Assembly (NCBI GenBank): GCA_013003285.1
Contig: JABDJY010000327.1
Span: forward strand, 1-18,199
DNA from: Alphaproteobacteria bacterium
Lineage (GTDB): Bacteria > Pseudomonadota > Alphaproteobacteria > UBA6615
Direction: 5' to 3'
DNA: 18,199 bases
Both the position numbers and the translations under genes were made by a program. Of the stretch, positions 1 through 6,059 are shown one piece after another. The notes beneath the pieces are model-generated. The model ran no database searches. It had not been told where the DNA came from and worked only from the letters and a program-made list of their open reading frames with translations. The stretch's first letter is position 1, and each line of letters starts with the position of its first letter.

Positions 1-352
1 ACCGATCACGACAGGCAGCAATGAGGGGTGGGTGTAGATCGGCAAGTTTGGTGTCTCCGATCTCATCACGCCAACGGATGAGCTGTCTGGTTTGCAGGTA
101 GGCGGATTTTGGTTTTCGTGGCAACACCGTTTCGATGTAACGGTCAAGGGCTTCACCGACAGTATGCTTTTTGGCTTCGGCATACTTGAAGTGACGGTTC
201 TGTCGAATATCAGTTTCTTGATCTGCCGCCCATTTCTGGGCATCTGTTTTCCTCGCGAAAGTGGCCGTCAAAGGAGACTGCCCTTTGCGCCGGACCTGCG
301 CACGATATGCGACGTTTCCACCTTTTGACACGCGCTTCTGGATCGAGGCCAC
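1..352 (-). CDS. Tyrosine recombinase / phage-type integrase, N-terminal part (runs off left edge)
   Basis: Reading the minus strand from a GTG at 350-352 gives 117 codons with no stop up to the window edge. The protein begins (M)ASIQKRVSKGGNVAYRAQVR. This is the usual start of alphaproteobacterial site-specific integrases: an AP2-like arm-binding segment (about residues 1-55, with ATFARKTDAQKWA), then EAKKHTVGEALDRYI and VLPRKPKSAY, the beginning of the SAM-like core-binding domain. The catalytic domain with its R..H..R..Y residues would lie beyond position 1. The frame is closed upstream by a TGA near 386. GGAG sits 5 nt before the GTG, which supports this start; there is no ATG. The gene reads away from the 3' end of tRNA-Arg, a typical arrangement for an element integrated in a tRNA. 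Family assignment is firm; whether the gene is intact cannot be seen. Confidence 0.85.
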   Translation of the reverse strand, partial: MASIQKRVSKGGNVAYRAQVRRKGQSPLTATFARKTDAQKWAADQETDIRQNRHFKYAEAKKHTVGEALDRYIETVLPRKPKSAYLQTRQLIRWRDEIGDTKLADLHPPLIAACRDR

Positions 353-406
353 ACCCGCACTCCGTTGCAAAGGCCGTTGTCCTCAATTTACCTGATTTTT
401 CATCAC

Positions 407-437
407 TAGCCATGGCTAATTGTGCCGCTAATGTGCC
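407..437. repeat. Palindrome plus tandem direct repeat between integrase and tRNA-Arg
   Basis: TAGCCATGGCTA (407-418) is a perfect 12-bp palindrome. It runs into a tandem near-repeat, GCTAATTGTGCC (415-426) followed by GCTAATGTGCC (427-437), which differs by one T. Short repeats between an integrase gene and its attachment site are often integrase arm-type or excisionase binding sites. That role is inferred from position only. Confidence 0.4.
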
Positions 438-485
438 ACGGGTTACGTCACCTAAGGAAAATAGTGTATAAGTCATTGAAAAGAT

Positions 486-512
486 TGGTGCGCCCGGCAG
501 GATTCGAACCTG
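486..512. other. Candidate attachment (att) core at tRNA-Arg 3' end
   Basis: The 3' half of tRNA-Arg, including the T-arm and the encoded CCA, faces the integrase start 133 nt away. Tyrosine integrases commonly recombine in the T-loop/3' end of tRNA genes and regenerate an intact tRNA. The second att copy is not in this window, so the site is inferred from gene arrangement only. Confidence 0.35.
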
Positions 513-562
513 CGACCTGCGGATTAGAAGTCCGCTGCTCTATCCAACTGAGCTACGGGCGC
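486..562 (-). tRNA. tRNA-Arg (anticodon TCT)
   Basis: On the minus strand this is a complete 77-nt cloverleaf. The acceptor GCGCCCG pairs with CGGGCGC, the D-arm has TAGCTCAGTTGGATAGAGCA, the anticodon stem is GCGGA/TCCGC with loop CTTCTAA (anticodon TCT at 526-528), and the T-arm carries GGTTCGAATCC. The CCA end is encoded at 486-488. It decodes AGA. It is the probable integration site of the element at the left edge. Confidence 0.97.
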
Positions 563-608
563 CCGTGTCTAACGAGCACGTCCCGCATCGCACGCGCGGC
601 TTCCGAAG

Positions 609-914
609 TCAGTGGCTCCAGGGAACCTTGCGCGACACGGCAAAATTATCGGCATATGCCCTGGGTCTGACGATACGTTCCTTGGGTTGCTGAACGCTAT
701 AGGCGATATCGTGCTTATCGGCATAGGCCTTGGCGTCGTCTTGGCTATCGAAGGTCAGCCGCACCTGGGCCATGGTGTCGCCGGCGCCGGGCCAGCCCAT
801 CAACGGGTCGAGTTGTTGGCGGCGGGTCGGCTCGTATTCGAGCACCCATTTGCCGGTCTTGGCGCGGCCCGACTGCATGGCGGTTTTGGCTGGCTGATAA
901 ATTCGTGCACGCAT
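609..914 (-). CDS. NDUFS4-like NADH dehydrogenase (complex I) accessory subunit
   Basis: A 101-residue protein starting MRARIYQPAKTAMQSGRAKT. The order of segments, RIYQPAKTAMQSG, then KWVLEYEP, then DPLMGWPGAGDT, then LTFDSQDDAKAYADKH and a C-terminal RPRAYADNF, matches the ETC complex I conserved-region family (mitochondrial NDUFS4/18-kDa AQDQ subunit and its alphaproteobacterial homologues). These small proteins sit on the matrix/cytoplasmic arm of NADH:quinone oxidoreductase and stabilise it. The ATG at 912-914 is chosen because homologues begin at this M-R-x-R-I-Y motif. An in-frame ATG at 947 would add 11 residues without family resemblance and would lie 15 nt from tRNA-Pro. The gene sits between two tRNA genes, all on the minus strand, and may be co-transcribed with them. 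Confidence 0.88.
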   Translation of the reverse strand: MRARIYQPAKTAMQSGRAKTGKWVLEYEPTRRQQLDPLMGWPGAGDTMAQVRLTFDSQDDAKAYADKHDIAYSVQQPKERIVRPRAYADNFAVSRKVPWSH

Positions 915-961
915 TGCGTCTGTTTCCGTAGCGAGTATTGGCCCCAAGTGTCTCGGGATTA

Positions 962-1038
<77 letters not shown>

Positions 1039-1090
1039 GCTCGAAGCCTTCTAGGCGTTTTACCTGGCCGGGGCAAATGTAAATCCACCC

Positions 1091-1846
1091 TCATCGTCTA
1101 ACCGGTAAAGCGCGTGGTCGTGCGGCAGGCAGACCGGCGATCTCCAGCACCAGCTTCTTGGCCAATGTTTCGGAGAAATCCGCCGGCGCTTCGACCACCA
1201 TGGTGAAGGATCCCGGGCCGCCGACGACAAAGGCGTGGAAATAGCCGTTCAGATCGTATTTTACGCCCTCGACTTCCACTTGTTCCAACTGCGGGCGGAT
1301 CGCCAGACCGTTGACGATGATGCCCCTGTCGAGGGCGCTTTGCCGGGCGGCGGCGACCAGCGCCCCGTCGCCTTCCCAGTCGCGGCCATCGGCCGAAATG
1401 TCGATCACCCGCCTTGTGCCTTCAATGCCATTCGTCTCGATCTGGGCGACGGAATATTCCAGCGCGCCGCGGATCGAGGTCAAACCGCCCGGCGGCAGCG
1501 GCTGGGCGGCCAGCGTGGCGGCGAAGACCCGCAGATCGTCCGGCGTCTCGATAATCGTCCAGCCGACGATGGTGCGTTGCTCCACCGACCATTCGACAAA
1601 GGTCAGCGCAATGCGTCCCAGCGGGCCGGACAGCATGGCGTCCATCACCTCGGGCTGGGTCAGCGCGGTGAGATAGCCGGCGCGCTGCAGGTCGATCTCG
1701 CTCCGGTCGATGCTGGCCGACACATCGACGGCCAGAACCAACTCCACATCGACGGCGATGGCCTGTGCCGGCGCCGGGCCCGACTGGAAGAATATAAAAG
1801 CTGCACCGAAAATCGCGGCCGAAAGCCTGAAAAACCAACGAATCAT
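1091..1846 (-). CDS. Secreted DUF1194 protein (von Willebrand factor A-like)
   Basis: A 251-residue protein with an N-terminal signal peptide (hydrophobic residues about 5-20, likely cleavage after APAQA near residue 29). The mature part opens VDVELVLAVDVSASID, which contains the MIDAS-type D-x-S-x-S motif (D41, S43, S45) of VWA folds. Further DUF1194 features are the IALTFVEWS segment, GGLTSIRGAL, RRVIDISADGRDWEG and a C-terminal YFHAFVVGGPGSFTMVV. Predicted location is periplasmic or extracellular, and a metal-dependent protein-protein contact role is inferred from the fold; no substrate is known. It lies 16 nt downstream of the conserved hypothetical gene, with AGGTG before its ATG, so the two probably form an operon. 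Family call is strong; function unknown. Confidence 0.88.
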   Translation of the reverse strand: MIRWFFRLSAAIFGAAFIFFQSGPAPAQAIAVDVELVLAVDVSASIDRSEIDLQRAGYLTALTQPEVMDAMLSGPLGRIALTFVEWSVEQRTIVGWTIIETPDDLRVFAATLAAQPLPPGGLTSIRGALEYSVAQIETNGIEGTRRVIDISADGRDWEGDGALVAAARQSALDRGIIVNGLAIRPQLEQVEVEGVKYDLNGYFHAFVVGGPGSFTMVVEAPADFSETLAKKLVLEIAGLPAARPRALPVRR

Positions 1847-1862
1847 CTTAAAGCACCTGTCC

Positions 1863-2336
1863 CTAGCGGCGGCTGCCGGCGGGCAGGCGTTGTTCGTCGA
1901 GCAAAATTGGTTCCGCCCGCAATGTCTGGGTAAAGCCGCGCGCGCCGAAGGTGATTTCGCTGCCCTCCGGCAAATTCAGCTCGATGCGCCAACGAAAGTA
2001 ATCGTCGTCGGGAAAACGCTGCTTATCGTCGACTAGCGTACGCGTGATGCCGGCGATCGATAAATCGTTGATCGCATTGCGGCTGTTGCTCTCACCAAAA
2101 TCGACATCAATGCGCAAGTCGGTCACGTCGTGAAATGTCAGCGTCGCCGGCGCGACCATGAACTGGACGCCGCGTTCGCCGCCCTTCACCCAGTCGGCGA
2201 TATAGTCGATATCGAAGCTTAGCTCGTGGCGCCAATCGCCCTGAAAGGCGTCGCCCATATCGAACTGCAATCCATAGATGATATTGTCGTGCCACGACAT
2301 ATCGTCGAAATCGTGCTTTGCAGATGTGTTATCCAT
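1863..2336 (-). CDS. Conserved hypothetical protein, possibly cytosolic
   Basis: A 157-residue acidic protein with no signal peptide or membrane segment. Notable stretches are MSWHDNIIYGLQFD (from residue 13), LSFDIDYIADWVKG, and FMVAPATLTFHDVTDLRIDV. I recall similar W-H-D-N / D-I-D-Y-I / P-A-T-L-x-F-x-x-V-x-D-L patterns in a family of uncharacterised bacterial proteins, but I cannot name a Pfam entry with certainty. The start at 2334-2336 has no clear Shine-Dalgarno; an internal ATG at residue 13 (2298-2300) is an alternative. It is the first gene of a two-gene unit with the DUF1194 gene and is divergent from gspD across a 179-nt spacer. No function is proposed. Confidence 0.75.
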   Translation of the reverse strand: MDNTSAKHDFDDMSWHDNIIYGLQFDMGDAFQGDWRHELSFDIDYIADWVKGGERGVQFMVAPATLTFHDVTDLRIDVDFGESNSRNAINDLSIAGITRTLVDDKQRFPDDDYFRWRIELNLPEGSEITFGARGFTQTLRAEPILLDEQRLPAGSRR

Positions 2337-2420
2337 GACCGTTTAACCGTGATTCTTGGGTCTACACGCGAATATTACCGAAACTCAGCTTAACTTTGTA
2401 TTAACCATACCAAATCACAC

Positions 2421-2448
2421 TGACAGCCGAAGTTCGGATTTTCTGTCA
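2421..2448. promoter_or_regulatory. Nested inverted repeats in the divergent gspD promoter region
   Basis: TGACAG (2421-2426) and CTGTCA (2443-2448) are perfect inverted copies. Between them lies CCGAA-G-TTCGG (2427-2437), also a perfect palindrome. They occupy the middle of the AT-rich 179-nt spacer between the divergent hypothetical gene and gspD, about 70 nt before the gspD start. This is a plausible operator for a dimeric regulator, but no known consensus is recognised. I could not pick a convincing -35/-10 pair for either direction. Confidence 0.4.
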
Positions 2449-2515
2449 ATATTTCCTTGGACTTATAAGGTTTATCTGCGATTTTAATACTTAGTAATCT
2501 GGGGATACAGTCTTA

Positions 2516-5140
2516 ATGCCTTTTCGCAGAACCTGGCCGCGAGCTGCGCTTGTATCGCTATGTCTAGCGCTTACAGCTTGTTCCGAGCTGCAAGAGGCAT
2601 TCCCTGTCGAGCCCGAAAAGACCGCAGTTGAGCCGGCGGAAGACGCTGCCGCGCCGGCACAGGCTGCCACGGAGACGGAAACTGCGCCTGCCCCGGCTGA
2701 GGGGCCGGCAGTGGCGGCAGCGCCGGTCAACGACGTTGTCGTCGCCCGGACGCGAACCCCGCAGATCGATCTCGGCACCGGCACCTTCATAAATGACCGG
2801 CCCATTTCCAGCGCTCCGCTGACCATAACCAATGGCGGCGACATCGTGCTCAGTTTCGCCAACGCCGATGTGCGCGACGTGGCGCGGGTCATCATGAGCG
2901 AAGTACTCGAGCTGAATTATTCGGTTCATCCACAAATCGACGGCACCATTACGCTGCAAACCAGCCGCCCCCTGTCGCGCGCCGCGGTGCTGCCGGCGTT
3001 CGAAAATGTGCTGCAGATGATCGGCGCGGCCGTTGTCCCGGTCGACAATCTCTATAAAATCGTGCCGGCGCAGGAAGCCCCACGTCAGGCCCAGCGTATT
3101 CGTATCGGCAACAACCGCCTGCCCCGCGGCAGCCAGTACGGTATTCAGATCGTGCCGCTGGAATTCGTATCGGCGCTCGAGATGCAGCGCATCCTCGAAC
3201 CGGTGGTCACTCAGGGCAGCATCGTCCGGGTCGATACCGGCCGCAACTTGCTAGTGCTGGCCGGCCCCGGCCGCGAGATGCAGACTTGGCTGTCGCTCAT
3301 CGACACATTCGATGTGGATTGGCTGGCCGGCATGTCCTTCGGGCTGTTCCCGCTCGAATTCACCGACGCGAGCTCAGTGGTGGGCGATCTGGAGAGCATC
3401 GTCGGCGCGACCAACGATGAGCCGCTGCAAGGCGTCTTACGCTTCGTGCCGCTGGAACGGTTGAATGCGGTGCTGGTGATCTCGCCGCAACCGTCCTACA
3501 TCGCGCGCGCCGAGAAATGGATCCAGAAGCTCGATGAAAGTACCGACGAAGCCGGCCGCCGGCTGTTCGTCTACTACATTCAAAACGGCAACGCCGCCGA
3601 TCTAGCCCAGGTTTTGGGCGATATTTTCCAGGCCTCGGAATCGCGCGACCGCCCGGGCCAGCCGTCGGTCGCACCAAATCTGCGCCGGGTTGTGGTGCGC
3701 GCGCCGACAACCCCGTCCTCGGATAACGATACATCGCAGAATAGTGCAGCCCAGCAAACGGCGAACCCCACGCCGACCCAAACCGCGAATTTAAGCGGCA
3801 ACGGCTCCAGCTTGGTGTTCGAGGGCGAGCAGGAAGTCCGCATCATCGCCGACGAAGGCAATAACGCGCTGGTGGTGCTGGCGACCCCCAGCGATTTCCG
3901 CATGGTCGAAGCGGCGTTGATCAAGCTCGACATCCCGCCCCTACAGGTGCTGGTAGAAGCGACCATCGCGGAAGTCGAGTTGAACGAAACACTGCAATAT
4001 GGCGTCCAATGGTTCTTTAAGAACGGCCGCAGCACATTCGCGCTCAGCGAGTTTGCGACCGGCACGGCGGATTCGATTTTCCCCGGTTTTTCCTATGTTC
4101 TGAACGCAACCGACATCCGTGTTGTCTTAAACGCACTCGATGAAGTAACCGACTTGAACGTGGTCTCGTCGCCGCAATTGATGGTGCTCGACAACCGCAC
4201 GGCGCGTCTGCAGGTGGGCGACCAAGTACCGGTGGTCACCCAGCAGGCTCAATCGGTTAGCCAAGAAGGCACGCCGCTGGTCAATTCGGTCGAGCAGCGC
4301 GACACCGGCGTCATCCTGTCGGTCACGCCGCGGGTCAATGCCGGTGGCCTGGTGATCATGGATATAGAACAAGAGGTTAGCGACGTTGTTGCAACGACAA
4401 CTTCAGGCATCGATTCGCCGACCATCCGCACCCGCAAGATCGCCAGTTCGATCGCCGTTCAGTCCGGCGAAACCGTTGCGTTGGGGGGCCTGATCCGCGA
4501 CCGTACCTTCGACACCAATGTGGGACTTCCCATTCTCCACAGAGTACCGATTTTGGGCGCGCTGTTCGGGCGTACCGAAGAGACCGTTCTGCGCACCGAA
4601 TTGCTGGTGCTGCTGACCCCGCGGGTTGCCGGCACCCAGGGCGATGCGCGCGCGATCACCGACGAATTGCGCCAGCGCATGCGCGACCTCGATCCGCTGA
4701 TCGATCGGGTCAACCGGACGCGATCCTTGAGTACGACGCAGCGGATTATCGCGCCGGCGGAAAACGCTGTTACACCGCAAATCATACCGAAACCGACGGT
4801 ATCGGCGCCGCAAACTGCGGTAGCAGTCACTCCAGCACCGCCGATCGAACCGACGTCCCAGCCGCTAGAAGCACAACAGGTTACCGCCGCCGACAATCCT
4901 TGGCGCGTTCAGTTGGCGTCTCTGGACAGCAAAAAAGATACAGAAGCAGCGTGGACGACATTGCAGAATGCAAACCAAGATTTGCTCAGCGGGATGACCC
5001 TGCACGTTCAAGAGACCGAGCTGCCGAAGGGAACTTTCTACCGTCTGCAAGCCGGCCCGCTGGCCGATCTGGTGAGCGCGCGGGGATTATGCAACTCATT
5101 GAAATCGCGTAATCAAGACTGTTTGATCGTCGCGCCCTAG
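2516..5140 (+). CDS. gspD: Type II secretion outer-membrane secretin GspD, lipoprotein form with C-terminal SPOR domain
   Basis: An 874-residue secretin, longer than the usual 650-750. Residues 1-22 form a lipoprotein signal (hydrophobic ALVSLCLALTAC, lipobox LTAC, lipidated Cys22). An Ala/Pro/Glu-rich linker follows to about 75. N0 lies near 107-185, N1-N3 at about 207-470 with a Ser/Asn/Gln-rich insert at 396-432 inside N3, and the secretin barrel at about 475-705. The barrel has VLVEATIAEVELN, VVSSPQLMVLDN, VGDQVPVVTQ, the SPTIRTRKI/GETVALGGLI region and VPILGALFG, ending LLVLLTPRV. After a Pro/Thr linker, residues 794-874 form a SPOR-like domain (WRVQLASLDSKKDTEAAWTTL, then YRLQAGPLADLVSARGLCNSL), a fold that binds denuded peptidoglycan. 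GspD forms the outer-membrane export channel. The lipid anchor suggests self-piloting without GspS. First gene of the gsp cluster, with GGGGA before the ATG. Confidence 0.95.
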   Translation: MPFRRTWPRAALVSLCLALTACSELQEAFPVEPEKTAVEPAEDAAAPAQAATETETAPAPAEGPAVAAAPVNDVVVARTRTPQIDLGTGTFINDRPISSAPLTITNGGDIVLSFANADVRDVARVIMSEVLELNYSVHPQIDGTITLQTSRPLSRAAVLPAFENVLQMIGAAVVPVDNLYKIVPAQEAPRQAQRIRIGNNRLPRGSQYGIQIVPLEFVSALEMQRILEPVVTQGSIVRVDTGRNLLVLAGPGREMQTWLSLIDTFDVDWLAGMSFGLFPLEFTDASSVVGDLESIVGATNDEPLQGVLRFVPLERLNAVLVISPQPSYIARAEKWIQKLDESTDEAGRRLFVYYIQNGNAADLAQVLGDIFQASESRDRPGQPSVAPNLRRVVVRAPTTPSSDNDTSQNSAAQQTANPTPTQTANLSGNGSSLVFEGEQEVRIIADEGNNALVVLATPSDFRMVEAALIKLDIPPLQVLVEATIAEVELNETLQYGVQWFFKNGRSTFALSEFATGTADSIFPGFSYVLNATDIRVVLNALDEVTDLNVVSSPQLMVLDNRTARLQVGDQVPVVTQQAQSVSQEGTPLVNSVEQRDTGVILSVTPRVNAGGLVIMDIEQEVSDVVATTTSGIDSPTIRTRKIASSIAVQSGETVALGGLIRDRTFDTNVGLPILHRVPILGALFGRTEETVLRTELLVLLTPRVAGTQGDARAITDELRQRMRDLDPLIDRVNRTRSLSTTQRIIAPAENAVTPQIIPKPTVSAPQTAVAVTPAPPIEPTSQPLEAQQVTAADNPWRVQLASLDSKKDTEAAWTTLQNANQDLLSGMTLHVQETELPKGTFYRLQAGPLADLVSARGLCNSLKSRNQDCLIVAP

Positions 5141-5240
5141 GGCGGGTTTAGGCCGCATTCGAGGGTTTCGTGATTCCGCGCCCTTACGCGACACGCTAAG
5201 CTACGGCGCCCCCCAAGCTGTCAACTTCGAGCGCCACTTC

Positions 5241-6002
5241 ATGAGCCTTCCCGCCGAATTCAGTTGGTTTCTTCCGGTCCTCGCCGCGCCTTTTATCGGC
5301 AGCTTTATCGGCCTTGTCGCCCATCGACTGCCCCACGCAGAACCCATTGTGTTCGACCGTTCGGTCTGTACATCCTGTCATAAAACCCTTTCGGCGCGCG
5401 ATCTTGTTCCCCTGATTAGCTGGCTGGCGACGCGGGGCCGCTGCCGTCATTGCGACGCACCGGTGAGCGCCCGCTATCCGTTGACCGAATTAGCCGCTCT
5501 GATCGTCGCCATTTGGGCGGTCAGCGTTCTCAGCGGCATCTGGTCGATCCTCATCGGCTGCCTGCTCGGTTGGGCCTTATTGACCCTGACATTGGTCGAT
5601 CTTCGCGAGAAAATGCTGCCCGACGCCATAACCCTACCCCTGATCGCGATTGGTCTGGCTGCCGCTCTGATTCTCGAGCCGCTCGACCCGCTGGCGCATC
5701 TCATTGGGGCAATTCTGGGGTTAACGTTATTTTTGGCCGTCGGCGCTACGTTTCGCCGGATAAAGGGCTATGACGGCCTGGGCGGCGGCGATGCCAAGCT
5801 ATTTGCCGCGGCCGGCGCTTGGGTCGGATGGGCCGGATTGCCCAGCGTGCTGCTGATTGCATCTGTAACTGCGCTGGCCGTCGTACTTGTTATAATGGTG
5901 GTGGGACGCCGTAATATCTCGCAGGAGGAGATCGCGTTCGGACCGTATTTGTGCTTTGGCTTCTGGATCGTCTGGCTATACGGTCCACTGGTCATAATTT
6001 AG
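5241..6002 (+). CDS. gspO: Prepilin peptidase / N-methyltransferase GspO (PilD family)
   Basis: A 253-residue polytopic inner-membrane aspartyl protease that cleaves the leader of pseudopilins after Gly and methylates the new N-terminus. The N-terminal cytoplasmic methyltransferase domain has the zinc-binding pair CxxC...CxxC (C43, C46, C68, C71) and the ISW and YPLTEL landmarks. The two catalytic aspartates are D120 (in LVDLREKMLPD) and D184 in the GxGD motif (GGGDAKL), 64 residues apart as in TcpJ-type enzymes. About seven hydrophobic segments follow the family pattern. It is slightly shorter than the typical 270-290. It lies 100 nt after gspD and 57 nt before gspE. Its placement inside the T2SS cluster suggests dedication to GspG-K rather than sharing with a type IV pilus. 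No strong ribosome binding site is visible. Confidence 0.93.
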   Translation: MSLPAEFSWFLPVLAAPFIGSFIGLVAHRLPHAEPIVFDRSVCTSCHKTLSARDLVPLISWLATRGRCRHCDAPVSARYPLTELAALIVAIWAVSVLSGIWSILIGCLLGWALLTLTLVDLREKMLPDAITLPLIAIGLAAALILEPLDPLAHLIGAILGLTLFLAVGATFRRIKGYDGLGGGDAKLFAAAGAWVGWAGLPSVLLIASVTALAVVLVIMVVGRRNISQEEIAFGPYLCFGFWIVWLYGPLVII

Positions 6003-6059
6003 GCCCAAAAGCCGCGCATAATAACGCCGAGAGCAACGCGTATATTAGGAACGACGCTA

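Noticed and set aside
210..476. Minus-strand ORF of 88 codons starting near 476
   Set aside because: It overlaps the integrase start in another frame and has no recognisable features; the integrase frame fits a known family.
1235..1933. Plus-strand ORF of 232 codons opposite the DUF1194 gene
   Set aside because: Antisense shadow in high-GC DNA; the minus-strand protein has a signal peptide and MIDAS motif, whereas this one is low-complexity.
2463..2490. AT-rich TTATAAGG and TAATAC motifs before gspD as -10 elements
   Set aside because: No -35-like hexamer at acceptable spacing could be matched by eye, so no promoter was called.
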